64,000 bases of DNA from Flavimaricola marinus (GTDB lineage Bacteria; Pseudomonadota; Alphaproteobacteria; Rhodobacterales; Rhodobacteraceae), in assembly GCF_900184895.1 (NCBI RefSeq), contig NZ_FXZK01000005.1:124001-188000 (forward strand). Direction: 5' to 3'. The notes beneath the pieces are model-generated. The model had not been told where the DNA came from. It saw nothing but the letters and a program-made list of their open reading frames with translations, and ran no database searches. Both the position numbers and the translations under genes were made by a program. Positions 26,898-35,218 of this stretch are shown here, in pieces (positions within the stretch are counted from its first letter, which is position 1; each line of letters starts with the position of its first letter).

Positions 26898-27574
26898 CAC
26901 CACTCCGATCGTTTTTATCCAAGGCCAAAGTCCATCGAGACGTTACAAGCGCCCTGAAGACAAAAGCGAAGTCGCATTTTGGTGAAGTTGATTCGGAGCT
27001 ACGACAAGCGAACGATCTCGCACTGTCTTGCTTGTGTTCTCAAACAGCGCGAGCGGGCAATCTACTTCGCGCAGACCTCTCGGACATAGAGATCAAGCGA
27101 AGTGACATTCATGCAGAGTTTATCAAGGGTCTTAACGCCTTCGAATACTGCCTAGAGTCTGGATTATATGGAGCATCAGCAACATTAGCACGGCGTGAAA
27201 TAGAGGCCGTAAATGTTTGTGTGAATTTTAGGCGAGGAAAACAGAAAAACAAAAAGAACCCCGGGATCAAGGCTTTCAAACGCTTCGAGGGAATCTACAA
27301 GCAACTATCGGGGATTGCCCATAACACAGATCAAGCAGCGATGTCTTATCTGTCAGGCGGCGGTAAAGGGAACTTGGATCCGCGAATTGATTGCCGACTT
27401 GCGAATTTTCTGTTGGGAGTTCACATCCATTCTTCAATCGCAATCTTGTTTGATATGTCGGAAATCGCACCGTTCTCGGAATCATGTCGATTAGATCCCG
27501 ACGAACAATACTACAGTCGAGTGGCGCTTGGTATCTTAGTGGACAAGGACATCATGAACCTAGAGCCTAAATAG
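26870..27574 (+). CDS. AT-rich orphan gene of unknown function
   Basis: The 234-residue product is mostly helical. A central segment with [16 protein letters not shown] and [11 protein letters not shown] resembles the helical proteins in which an Arg/Glu helix is followed by a conserved His (HEPN- or DUF5677-like), but the match is weak. The gene is clearly AT-richer than its neighbours and uses codons such as AGA, TTA and ATA that are rare elsewhere in the window, so recent acquisition is likely. Its ATG lies inside the last codons of rimO (28-base overlap), with no clear ribosome-binding site. I do not assign a function. Confidence 0.55.
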   Translation: MGAAISKPLTPLRSFLSKAKVHRDVTSALKTKAKSHFGEVDSELRQANDLALSCLCSQTARAGNLLRADLSDIEIKRSDIHAEFIKGLNAFEYCLESGLYGASATLARREIEAVNVCVNFRRGKQKNKKNPGIKAFKRFEGIYKQLSGIAHNTDQAAMSYLSGGGKGNLDPRIDCRLANFLLGVHIHSSIAILFDMSEIAPFSESCRLDPDEQYYSRVALGILVDKDIMNLEPK

Positions 27575-27624
27575 GCCGATCATAAGTCATTGCGCGAAAC
27601 TGATTAAAAGCGCAAACTTGCCCC

Positions 27625-27891
27625 ATGAAACGCCTCATCCCCCTCTCCGCCCTGCTGCTGCTCAGCGCCTGCGCCACCGCACCGCTGGCCATCGAAGGCT
27701 CGCGGGGGTTCTTCTGGGGGCTGTTCGACGGGGCGGTCGCGCCCATCGCCTTCATCGTCTCGTGGTTCTCCGACACCGTCGGCATCTACGAAGTGCCCAA
27801 TTCGGGCGGCTGGTATGACTTCGGCTTCCTCATCGGGCTGACCTGTTGGGCGGGCGGCGGCGGCGCGGCCTCCCGGCGCAAGCGGCGCTAG
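27625..27891 (+). CDS. Small lipoprotein with membrane segment
   Basis: The 88-residue protein has a lipoprotein signal LSALLLLSACAT with Cys16 in the lipobox. A hydrophobic segment FFWGLFDGAVAPIAFIVSWF and a conserved-looking VPNSGGWYDFGFLIG follow, then a basic tail RRKRR. The segment from GFFWGL to YDFGFLIG is a pattern I know from small uncharacterised proteins in many phyla. No function is known. It precedes a DCC-family protein by 53 bases. Confidence 0.7.
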   Translation: MKRLIPLSALLLLSACATAPLAIEGSRGFFWGLFDGAVAPIAFIVSWFSDTVGIYEVPNSGGWYDFGFLIGLTCWAGGGGAASRRKRR

Positions 27892-27944
27892 GCGCGACAC
27901 CGCACCGCATACGCGACGGCCCCGCCCGGACCTATCTCTTGGGT

Positions 27945-28328
27945 ATGACCCAAGACACCCGCATCCTCTACAACGCCAACTGCCCAGTCTGCTCGTTCGA
28001 GATCGACCATTACGCCGCGTGGGCCAAGGCCCAGAACCTGCCGCTGCGGTTCGAGGATCTCAACACCTGCGACGCCGCCCCCTACGGCGTGACGCAAGAC
28101 CAGGCGGCGCGGCGGCTTTACGTTCTGCACAAGGGCGAGGTCTACGGCGGTGTCGACGGGTTCATCGTGCTCTGGCAGCAGATGCCGCGGACACGCTGGC
28201 TGGCGCGGGTGGTCGGGCTTCCGGGCATCAGACAGGCGGCCAGCGCGGGCTATGATCACATCGTCGCCCCCCTGATCTACCGTTGGCACCTGCGCAGGCA
28301 GGCGCGACAAAGGGCCTCCCGCCCCTAG
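27945..28328 (+). CDS. DUF393 / DCC-family thiol-disulfide protein
   Basis: The 127-residue protein starts with RILYNANCPVCSFEID, the DCC-family variant of the thioredoxin CxxC motif (Cys14 and Cys17 by this start). The middle has LYVLHKGEVYGGVDGF, also typical. These proteins are predicted thiol-disulfide oxidoreductases without a proven substrate. The ATG at 27945 aligns with the family's usual short N terminus; an upstream extension is arginine-rich and overlaps the lipoprotein gene. Confidence 0.82.
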   Translation: MTQDTRILYNANCPVCSFEIDHYAAWAKAQNLPLRFEDLNTCDAAPYGVTQDQAARRLYVLHKGEVYGGVDGFIVLWQQMPRTRWLARVVGLPGIRQAASAGYDHIVAPLIYRWHLRRQARQRASRP

Positions 28329-28338
28329 CGGCCAGCCT

Positions 28339-28352
28339 TTGACTCAGGTCAA
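28339..28352 (+). promoter_or_regulatory. FNR/CRP-type palindrome upstream of ppk2
   Basis: TTGAC-TCAG-GTCAA is a perfect 5-base-arm palindrome with the 4-base spacer of FNR/Dnr/FixK-type sites. It lies about 60 bases before the ppk2 start, between it and the DCC gene. Related TTGAC/GTCAA or TTGAT/ATCAA sites are used by oxygen- and nitric-oxide-sensing regulators in this family of bacteria. The regulator is inferred. Confidence 0.5.
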
Positions 28353-28405
28353 GGACAGCGCCCCTGCCCTGCCGCACCCTTGGCGGGACAAGACAGGAGC
28401 GGCCT

Positions 28406-29311
28406 ATGCCAGACACGTCCACGCCCCAAGACATCACCGCCATACCCGACCCGGCAGCCCCCGTGACGGGCGGCGCGGCCAAGAGCGCACGACGCACCCC
28501 GCTGCGCAAGCTCGCCCGCGGCCCCTACGAGGCCGAGAAGGCACGGCTTCAGGCCGAACTGCTCAAGGTGCAACTCTGGGCGCAGGAAACCGGGCAGAAA
28601 TTCGTGATCCTCTTCGAGGGGCGCGACGCGGCTGGCAAGGGTGGCACGATCAAGCGGTTCATGGAGCACCTGAACCCCCGCGCCGCGCGTGTGGTCGCCC
28701 TGAACAAGCCCAGCGATACCGAGCGCGGCCAGTGGTTCTTTCAGCGCTACATCGAACACCTGCCGACCTCTGGGGAAATGGTCTTCTACGACCGGTCCTG
28801 GTATAACCGGGCCGGGGTCGAACGGGTCATGGGGTTCTGCGCGCCCAACGAATACCTCGAATTCATGCGGCAAACACCGCAGTTCGAACAGATGCTCACC
28901 CGGTCAGGGATCAGGCTGTTCAAATACTGGTTCTCGGTCACCCAAGACGAACAGCGGCGGCGGTTCACGGCCCGCGAAACCGATCCGCTCAAGCGTTGGA
29001 AACTGTCGCCCATCGACAAGGCGTCCTTGGACAAATGGGATGACTACACCGAAGCCAAGGAGGCGATGTTCTTCTACACCGACACCGCCGATGCGCCGTG
29101 GACGGTGATTAAGTCCAATGACAAGAAGCGGGCGCGGCTGGAATGCATGAAGCATTTCCTCAATGAGATCGACTACCCCGGCAAAGACCCCGACGTCGCC
29201 CTGCCCCCCGATCCTCGGATCGTCGGCAGCGCCGAACAGGTCGTGCACAGGGCGGATCACATCCTCGGCAGCGCGCTCCATCCGGATCTGCGGCACAAGC
29301 CGATGCCCTAG
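28406..29311 (+). CDS. ppk2: Polyphosphate kinase 2
   Basis: The 301-residue enzyme uses polyphosphate to phosphorylate nucleotides. Walker A is FEGRDAAGKGG (loop at 72-80), Walker B-like is VFYDRSWYNRAGVERVMGF, and the lid has QDEQRRRFTAR. The single PPK2 domain (about 45-285) with a roughly 40-residue Pro/Ala N-terminal extension fits class I PPK2 proteins, which mainly act on nucleoside diphosphates. AGGAG precedes the ATG. The FNR-type palindrome upstream suggests induction when oxygen is low. Confidence 0.93.
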   Translation: MPDTSTPQDITAIPDPAAPVTGGAAKSARRTPLRKLARGPYEAEKARLQAELLKVQLWAQETGQKFVILFEGRDAAGKGGTIKRFMEHLNPRAARVVALNKPSDTERGQWFFQRYIEHLPTSGEMVFYDRSWYNRAGVERVMGFCAPNEYLEFMRQTPQFEQMLTRSGIRLFKYWFSVTQDEQRRRFTARETDPLKRWKLSPIDKASLDKWDDYTEAKEAMFFYTDTADAPWTVIKSNDKKRARLECMKHFLNEIDYPGKDPDVALPPDPRIVGSAEQVVHRADHILGSALHPDLRHKPMP

Positions 29312-29318
29312 CATCGCG

Positions 29319-29573
29319 CTAGATGTCGCGCAGCGCGTCGAACAGGGCGGCGTTGCGGCAATAGCCCGGCAAATCTGTTTCCGGCTCCGGCCCGCGCAGC
29401 CAGATCGCGCAGGCCCCCGGCTCTGCACAGCCGCGACAGCGGGTCACCGCATCGGACCACTCGGCTTGGGTCAATCGGCCCTCGCGGAACGCGGCCACCA
29501 GATCAACGCCGGTGAGCTTGGCCGCCCCGGAGGTCAGGAAGAAATGGGTGCGGGGGGTTCCTAGCGGGGTCAT
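29319..29573 (-). CDS. DUF6455-family cysteine-rich small protein
   Basis: The 84-residue protein has a cysteine cluster CRGCAEPGACAIWL and a later YCRNAALFDAL. This pattern is typical of DUF6455 proteins of Rhodobacteraceae and suggests a metal or Fe-S site. The ATG at 29573 follows AAGGAT and gives the family's usual length; the longer frame upstream overlaps the dgkA end region. Function is unknown. It lies downstream of dgkA on the same strand. Confidence 0.7.
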   Translation of the reverse strand: MTPLGTPRTHFFLTSGAAKLTGVDLVAAFREGRLTQAEWSDAVTRCRGCAEPGACAIWLRGPEPETDLPGYCRNAALFDALRDI

Positions 29574-29664
29574 CGGGGATCCTTTCGGTGTGTCCCGGGC
29601 ACTTTCCGCAAATGGAGCTTCGGCGTCCTTGCGCCAGATCAAATCCGCGCCCCGGGGGCGGAGG

Positions 29665-30039
29665 CTAGCCTCCGCCCAGCGCAAACCGCGAGACGAGGAT
29701 CACCACCCACGCCACGCCCACGGCGATCCCGGCGACAGAAACCGCCGCCGACCCGGCGTCCTTGGCCTGCCGGGCGCGGTCGCGTTTCTCAGTCGAAATA
29801 TCGTCCACCACCCGCTCGATCGCCGTATTGAGGCACTCGAAGGCCAGCACAAGGATGCCGCCCATCAAGAGCACCGCCCGCTCGGCCCCGCTCAGCGGCA
29901 GGGCAAAGGCCAGCGCGGCAGAGACGACATTGGCCCAGATCCACTGGTGCAAAGAGCCCTCGGTGCGCCAGACATGGACCCACCCGGCCCAAGACCAGAC
30001 CGCGCGATCGGCAATCCTGCGCAAATGCCTGACGATCAT
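29665..30039 (-). CDS. dgkA: Diacylglycerol kinase DgkA
   Basis: This 124-residue integral membrane kinase shows the diagnostic motif AFECLNTAIERVVDD near residue 70 and three hydrophobic helices. It phosphorylates diacylglycerol to phosphatidic acid and recycles lipid after membrane-derived glucan or lipid A modification. The ATG at 30039 is preceded by GGGAGGGG and gives a size equal to E. coli DgkA (122 residues). A much longer upstream frame is rejected. Confidence 0.92.
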   Translation of the reverse strand: MIVRHLRRIADRAVWSWAGWVHVWRTEGSLHQWIWANVVSAALAFALPLSGAERAVLLMGGILVLAFECLNTAIERVVDDISTEKRDRARQAKDAGSAAVSVAGIAVGVAWVVILVSRFALGGG

Positions 30040-30189
30040 CGGCCCCTCCCGCCCGTAGCCATTCAGGCGCAGCATGGAACAGGCCATGTCGGAAAGAAAG
30101 AGGCGGCGGTCCGGCAAAGATCGGCCGAAACGCGGGAATGACCCAACGGCACAGTAGCCAGATCGTGCAGAAGCCCTACGCTCAGTCTC

Positions 30190-30885
30190 GTGAAGCATGC
30201 ACCCGATCCTGAAAGCTACCCCGCCTATTCCCGCGCCGAACGGATCGCGGACGGGACGGTGCACGCGATCGGGGTGCTGCTGGCGGTGACCGGAGCGGTG
30301 CTGCTGATCGTCATCGCCGCCAGCGGCGGGGTCGGCGGGCTGCACGGCGGGCATGTGGCCGCGATCTCGGTCTATGGCGCGGCGCTCATTGCGACGTTCG
30401 TGGCCTCAGCCTGCTATCACATGACCCCGTGGGAGCGGGCGCGTCCCGCGCTGCGCAGGCTCGACCACGCCGCGATCTACCTCAAGATCGCCGGGACATA
30501 TACGCCACTCGTCGTGCTGATCGGGTCCGGCTTTGCCTATGTGGTGCTGGGGCTGGTCTGGGCGCTGGCCATCGGCGGGGCGGTGGTCAAGGTCTTCTTC
30601 TGGCACGCGCCGGGGCGGCTGGGTCCGGCACTCTACCTGATCATGGGCTGGCTCAGCGTGGCTCTGATCTGGCCAATGGCGGCCACCCTGCCGCCCATCG
30701 GGACAGGGCTCGTGGTCGCGGGCGGGCTGCTCTACAGCTTTGGAGTGATCTTCTTTACGTGGGAAAGCCTGCGGTTTTCCAATGCGATCTGGCACGGCTT
30801 CGTGCTGGCGGCCTCCGGGTGTTTCTTTGCGGCAATCGCGCTTGGCGTGGCCAGCGTGCCCGCGATGGCGCAGGGATTGCTCTGA
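30190..30885 (+). CDS. Hemolysin III / PAQR-family membrane protein
   Basis: The 231-residue protein has seven hydrophobic helices. The family signature is seen in SACYHMTPWERARPALRRLDHAAIYLKIAGTYTP, where Ser, Asp and the histidines probably bind metal. The other conserved His is in NAIWHGFVLAASG. PAQR-fold bacterial proteins are called hemolysin III, but most have no proven haemolytic activity. The start is GTG at 30190; no other start is better. Confidence 0.88.
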   Translation: MKHAPDPESYPAYSRAERIADGTVHAIGVLLAVTGAVLLIVIAASGGVGGLHGGHVAAISVYGAALIATFVASACYHMTPWERARPALRRLDHAAIYLKIAGTYTPLVVLIGSGFAYVVLGLVWALAIGGAVVKVFFWHAPGRLGPALYLIMGWLSVALIWPMAATLPPIGTGLVVAGGLLYSFGVIFFTWESLRFSNAIWHGFVLAASGCFFAAIALGVASVPAMAQGLL

Positions 30886-31029
30886 GGCATCCGGCAGCGA
30901 CGCAAGGTGGGGTTTTCCTCACTATCGCGACCTCCCGGAATGGCTAACCTTCCTCTCATTACCATGCAGCCTTGGCGCGGGGCATTTTCCCACAGATGCG
31001 GCAAGGCGTTGATTTGAGAGGGAACGGCA

Positions 31030-31332
31030 ATGATTTTCGCCGATTACATCACGACCATGCCGCTCACCGACCTGATCGGCATCCTCGGCTTTTGTGTCTA
31101 CGTGACGAATTACACGCTTCTGACGCTGCACAAGCTCGATTCCCGCGGGGTGCTGTATTTCGTGCTCAACATCGCCGCGGCGAGTTGCGTGCTGATCGGG
31201 CTGGCCGGCTCGTTCAATCTGGCCGCCGCGCTGATCCAGGGGTTCTGGATCGTGGCCTCGCTCGCCGCGATCATCCTGCGGTTTCGGCAAGACCGGCGGG
31301 CGCCGGCAGGCGGCGCCGCGGCGCAGACCTGA
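31030..31332 (+). CDS. CBU_0592-type small membrane protein
   Basis: The 100-residue protein has three hydrophobic helices beginning DLIGILGFCVYVTNYTLL and including VLYFVLNIAAASCVLIGL, followed by an Arg-rich tail. It matches the pattern of uncharacterised CBU_0592-family membrane proteins. GAGGGAACGGCA precedes the ATG. Function unknown. Confidence 0.7.
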   Translation: MIFADYITTMPLTDLIGILGFCVYVTNYTLLTLHKLDSRGVLYFVLNIAAASCVLIGLAGSFNLAAALIQGFWIVASLAAIILRFRQDRRAPAGGAAAQT

Positions 31333-31341
31333 AACGACGCG

Positions 31342-32079
31342 CTAGAGGCCCAGCTCGGCGGCGGTTTGCTGGACGATGGCGACGCGGGCGGCATTCGGCG
31401 GGTGCGTGCCCAGAAAGCGGTCACCGGGATCGGGCAAACGGAAAAAGAACTCCGCCCCGCGCACCGGGTCAAAGCCCGCGCGGGCCGCGATCACGGTGCC
31501 CAACGCATCGGCCTCCAGCTCGAAATCCTGACTGTAGCGGCGCGAGCCGACCACCGCGCCCAACTGGCGGGCGGTTTCCACTCCGGCCGGGGTGGCCCGG
31601 CCCGACACCGTGGCCAGTCGGCCAAAGATCACCGCCCCGCGCACCGCGTTCTGCTGTTGCCGGGCCAGATGGCCGGCCACGTGATGGGCGGCCTCATGGG
31701 CCATGATGAACGCCAGTTCGTCCTCGTTGCGCACTTCGGTCAACAGCGACAGGGTAAAGGCGATGATCGGGCGGCCATCGGCATCGAGGGTCTGAAAGGC
31801 GTTGGGCTGCTGGCCGGGGGTGTCGTCCACCACGATGCGGAAATCGCAGTTCAGCCCCTGCGAACGGGCGCGGCACTCCGATTCCGCCACCGGCTCCACC
31901 GTCTCGACGACCGAGACAAAGCTGCGCGCGGCGGATCGGGCTGCGGCGGTCGTCGCGATGCCGGCGATGGGATCGGGGATCGGGGCGGCGGTCGGCTCGG
32001 CCGTCTGAGGGACCGGCGACGCACAGCCGGCCAGTCCGGCAACCACGGCAAAAACGGCAAGGCAACGACGCAACATCAT
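31342..32079 (-). CDS. M48-family metalloprotease lipoprotein
   Basis: The 245-residue protein has a lipoprotein signal ending LAGC (Cys19), then an M48 peptidase domain with HEAAHH at 128-133 (HExxH) and a third zinc ligand, E187, in FELEAD. The C-terminal region contains LGTHPPNAARV, typical of periplasmic M48 peptidases of the BepA/LoiP type. It should act in the periplasm on misfolded outer-membrane proteins, anchored to a membrane. That role is inferred from the family. Confidence 0.88.
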   Translation of the reverse strand: MMLRRCLAVFAVVAGLAGCASPVPQTAEPTAAPIPDPIAGIATTAAARSAARSFVSVVETVEPVAESECRARSQGLNCDFRIVVDDTPGQQPNAFQTLDADGRPIIAFTLSLLTEVRNEDELAFIMAHEAAHHVAGHLARQQQNAVRGAVIFGRLATVSGRATPAGVETARQLGAVVGSRRYSQDFELEADALGTVIAARAGFDPVRGAEFFFRLPDPGDRFLGTHPPNAARVAIVQQTAAELGL

Positions 32080-32230
32080 TCTCGGAGCTATCCTTCGATC
32101 TGAACGTGACCCGCAATTTACAACGGCACATCACGTCCGGCCAGTGGCGTTCTCGTGATCGGGGCAATTCTTGCGCCGGGGCGGCCGAGCGGCCCTTTTC
32201 ATTGTCGGCCCCGCCGCCTAGATTGAGGAT

Positions 32231-32470
32231 ATGTTTACGATCGAGCACGATTTCGACGCCACCGTCATCACCCTTGTGGATCAGGGCAAAGCGCCCCTGC
32301 AAGAGGACGTGACCGTCTGCGCCTTCGAGGATTGCGTCACGCTGGAGCAGTTGGACCCGCGCACCGACGAGGTGGTGCGGATCACCCTGTCGCTGGCACA
32401 GGCACGCGATCTGGCCGCCGCCCTCGATCTGCCGGAAGGCATGTATCAGGTGTCCGACACCAAGGATTAA
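32231..32470 (+). CDS. Conserved hypothetical small acidic protein
   Basis: The 79-residue acidic protein begins MFTIEHDFDATVITLVD and has CAFEDCVTLEQLD in the middle and a C-terminal helix ARDLAAALDLP. No domain is recognised. It is convergent with the DUF167 gene, overlapping by 4 bases. Its coding-like codon pattern over the full frame supports a real gene. Confidence 0.6.
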   Translation: MFTIEHDFDATVITLVDQGKAPLQEDVTVCAFEDCVTLEQLDPRTDEVVRITLSLAQARDLAAALDLPEGMYQVSDTKD

Positions 32471-32718
32471 TCCAGCCGGAACAGCTTGTCGCGATGCGCC
32501 GCGCCGCGGATCAGGGTCAGGCGTCCGGGGGCCACGCCCATAGCCTTGGCCAGCAGGCGCTGGATTGCCTTCGTCGCCTTGCCGCCCTCGGGCACCGTGG
32601 TCACATAGACGCGGATCTCGTCGGTATCGGTCAGCACGATCCGGTCGCGGGCGGCCTTCGGCGTGGCACGGACCGGGATGGTCGCACCGGGCAGGGCCAA
32701 ATGGGTCAGGTCGGGCAT
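32467..32718 (-). CDS. DUF167 / YggU-family protein
   Basis: The 83-residue protein has the DUF167 pattern: IPVRATPKAARDRI, IRVYVTTVPEGGKATKAIQRLLAKAMGV and LTLIRGAAHRDK. The ATG at 32718 gives the normal length of about 80-100 residues. Function is unknown; the fold is a small alpha/beta domain with a conserved basic patch. It is divergent from the deacetylase-like gene. Confidence 0.85.
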   Translation of the reverse strand: MPDLTHLALPGATIPVRATPKAARDRIVLTDTDEIRVYVTTVPEGGKATKAIQRLLAKAMGVAPGRLTLIRGAAHRDKLFRLD

Positions 32719-32806
32719 GGTCACACGTCCGCTTAGCACGGGGCGAGCACTCTTGCAGCCCCGGCCGGCGCGGCCCATTCTGCGGCGGATCAGCATGGGG
32801 GCGAAA

Positions 32807-33910
32807 ATGCGCACGGGATTCTTCTGGGACGAGCGGTGCTTCTGGCACTCTGGCGGCAGCTACGCAGGCATGATGCCCGTGGGCGGGCTGGTGCAACCGG
32901 CCAGCAGCGGCGGCCTGCCGGAAAATCCCGAAACCAAGCGGCGGCTCAAGAACCTGATCGACGTCACCGGGCTCAGCGCCGAATTGCAGATGACGGGTGC
33001 GCCCGCCGCGACGTGGGACGACCTGTCCCGCGTCCACCCGCAAAGTTACCTGACCGAATTCAAGAGCCTGTCCGACGGCAAAGGCGGCGAATTGGGGCTG
33101 CGGGCGCCCTTCGGTCCGGGCAGCTTCGAGATCGCGGCCACCTCGGCGGGGCTGGCGACCGGCGCGCTGAAGGCGGTGCTCGACGGGCAACTGCGCAACG
33201 CCTACGCCCTGTCGCGGCCGCCGGGGCATCACTGCACGGCCGACACGCCGCAGGGGTTCTGCATGCTCGCCAATATCGCCATCGCGATCCGGTCCGCGCA
33301 GGCGGCGGGGCTGGCGCAAAGGGTCGCCGTGCTCGACTGGGACGTGCACCACGGCAACGGGACCGAGGCGATCTTCTACGACGATCCCGACGTGCTGACC
33401 GTCTCGCTGCACCAAGAGCGGAACTTTCCGCTCGACACCGGGCATTTCGAAGACCGGGGCACCGGCGCGGGCGTCGGGGCCAACCTCAACATCCCCCTGC
33501 CCTCCGGCACCGGGCACGCGAGCTACCTCGCCGCGATGGAGCAACTCGCCCTGCCCGCGATCCGGCGGTTTCAGCCCGACGTGGTGATCGTCGCCTGCGG
33601 CTACGACGCGGCGCTGAACGACCCGTTGGGGCGGATGCTGGCCACGGTCGAGACCTTCCGGGCGATGACGGCACAGGTCATGGCGCTGGCGGACGAGGTC
33701 TGCAACGGGCGGCTCGTCATGGTCCACGAAGGCGGCTATTCGGAAACCTACGTGCCGTTCTGCGGGCATGCCGTGCTGGCCGAAATGGCGGGCAGCAGCA
33801 TCGACGCCCCGGATCCGCTGGCCAGCACCTTTGCGGCGCGGCAACCGGGTGCGGATTTCGACGCTTTTGTGCAAGATCGGCTGACACACATGGAACAGCT
33901 GCTCAGCTGA
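32807..33910 (+). CDS. Histone deacetylase-superfamily amidohydrolase
   Basis: The 367-residue protein has the zinc-amidohydrolase motifs of class II HDACs: RPPGHH at 137-142 (catalytic His pair), LDWDVHHGNGT at 176-186 (metal ligands D179 and H181) and a late ACGYDAALNDPLG holding another metal Asp. Bacterial members deacetylate acetylpolyamines or acylated metabolites rather than histones. The ATG at 32807 keeps the start FFWDERCFWHSGG. An upstream extension overlaps the divergent gene and is rejected. A nitroreductase follows 36 bases downstream. Confidence 0.88.
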   Translation: MRTGFFWDERCFWHSGGSYAGMMPVGGLVQPASSGGLPENPETKRRLKNLIDVTGLSAELQMTGAPAATWDDLSRVHPQSYLTEFKSLSDGKGGELGLRAPFGPGSFEIAATSAGLATGALKAVLDGQLRNAYALSRPPGHHCTADTPQGFCMLANIAIAIRSAQAAGLAQRVAVLDWDVHHGNGTEAIFYDDPDVLTVSLHQERNFPLDTGHFEDRGTGAGVGANLNIPLPSGTGHASYLAAMEQLALPAIRRFQPDVVIVACGYDAALNDPLGRMLATVETFRAMTAQVMALADEVCNGRLVMVHEGGYSETYVPFCGHAVLAEMAGSSIDAPDPLASTFAARQPGADFDAFVQDRLTHMEQLLS

Positions 33911-33946
33911 CCCTATGTAGGGGCAACCAAACCTCCGGAGACCACG

Positions 33947-34525
33947 ATGCCCACACCCAACCCCGCCGCCCTCGACTTCCTGCTCACCCGGCGGTCGCGC
34001 CCGTCCAAGACGTTGACCACACCGGTTCCCTCGCGGGACGAGCTGATCCCGCTGCTCACCGCCGCGGCGCGCAGCCCCGATCACGGCAAGCTGGAGCCTT
34101 GGCGGTTCATCGTGCTGGAAAAACAGGCGCTTGCACGGCTTGGCGAGATGATCCCGGCGCGGGCCGAGGCATTGGGCATCGACGCCGACAGGGTGATGAA
34201 AGCGGTCGCGCAATACGGCACGGCCGATCTGGCGGTGGCGGTCATCTGCTCGCCGAAACCCAGCCCCAAGATCCCCGAAATCGAACAGGTCTATTCCGCC
34301 GGCGCGGTCTGCCTCGCGCTGCTCAATGCCGCACTGGCGGCAGGCTGGGGGGCGAACTGGCTTTCGGGCTGGGCGAGCCACGACCGGACCTTCATCGAAG
34401 ACGGGCTGGGGCTGGCCGCACATGAAACCGTAGCCGGGCTGATCCACATCGGCACCGAGACCAACCCGCCGCCCGAACGGCCGCGGCCCGATCTGGACGC
34501 GATCACCACCTGGGTCTCCGCATGA
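33947..34525 (+). CDS. Nitroreductase-family flavoprotein, YdjA-like
   Basis: The 192-residue FMN-binding protein begins LDFLLTRRSRPSKTL, with the RR(S/A)R FMN-phosphate motif. It has AAARSPDHGKLEPWRFIVL and a C-terminal GLIHIGTETNPPPERPRPD typical of the YdjA subfamily. It reduces nitro or quinone-like substrates with NAD(P)H. GGAGACC precedes the ATG. The gene ends 4 bases inside the next start (ATGA), so the two are coupled. Confidence 0.87.
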   Translation: MPTPNPAALDFLLTRRSRPSKTLTTPVPSRDELIPLLTAAARSPDHGKLEPWRFIVLEKQALARLGEMIPARAEALGIDADRVMKAVAQYGTADLAVAVICSPKPSPKIPEIEQVYSAGAVCLALLNAALAAGWGANWLSGWASHDRTFIEDGLGLAAHETVAGLIHIGTETNPPPERPRPDLDAITTWVSA

Positions 34526-35217
34526 TCTTCTCCGCATTCGGCAAGGCGGTGATGCAGCTTTCCGATCCGCGCTTCCGGCGGGTGCTCTGGCTCGGGGTGG
34601 CGCTGTCCATCGCCCTGCTGGTGGGGTGCTACGCCGGGCTGCTCTGGCTGATCGAAGCGATCGATCCGGGCAGCTTCCAGATCCCCGGCGTCGGGCCGAT
34701 CACCTGGCTGGGCGACCTGCTGTCATGGGGGTCGCTCTTCGTGATGCTGTTCCTTTCGATGTTCCTGATGATCCCGGTCGCCTCGGCGATCACCTCCATG
34801 TTCCTCGACGATGTGGCTAACGCCGTCGAGGACGAATACTACCCGCACCTGCCCAAACCGCCCGCGGTTTCGTTCTGGGACGCGGCACGGGACACCGTGA
34901 ATTTCCTCGGCGTGCTGATCGGGGCGAACATCCTCGCGCTGGCGCTCTACGTGTTCTTTCCGTTCATCGCGCCGCTGATCTTCTTCGGACTGAACGGCTT
35001 CCTGCTGGGGCGGGAATACTTCCAGATCGCCGCCATGCGGCGCGAAGGACGCGAGGGGGCCAAGGAACTCCGGCAAAAGCACCGGGGAACGATCTGGATG
35101 GCGGGGTGCCTGATGGCGCTGCCGCTGGCGATCCCGCTGGTCAATCTGCTGATCCCGGTTCTGGGGGCGGCGACGTTCACGCACATCTACCACCGCCTCG
35201 CCGGGACCAGCCGCTAG
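34522..35217 (+). CDS. EI24-domain (CysZ-like) membrane protein
   Basis: The 231-residue protein has about six hydrophobic segments and the region LDDVANAVEDEYYPHLP between helices, which is characteristic of EI24/CysZ proteins. CysZ of enteric bacteria is a sulfate channel; the alphaproteobacterial members are uncharacterised. The start overlaps the nitroreductase stop. It is convergent with the aminotransferase, one base apart. Confidence 0.8.
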   Translation: MIFSAFGKAVMQLSDPRFRRVLWLGVALSIALLVGCYAGLLWLIEAIDPGSFQIPGVGPITWLGDLLSWGSLFVMLFLSMFLMIPVASAITSMFLDDVANAVEDEYYPHLPKPPAVSFWDAARDTVNFLGVLIGANILALALYVFFPFIAPLIFFGLNGFLLGREYFQIAAMRREGREGAKELRQKHRGTIWMAGCLMALPLAIPLVNLLIPVLGAATFTHIYHRLAGTSR

Positions 35218-35218
35218 A

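Noticed and set aside
31694-34537. Long open frame of 947 codons on the minus strand opposite the deacetylase, nitroreductase and DUF167 genes
   Set aside because: It is an antisense shadow of high-GC coding DNA: its product is rich in Arg, Gly and Pro and lacks motifs, while the plus-strand frames show clear families.
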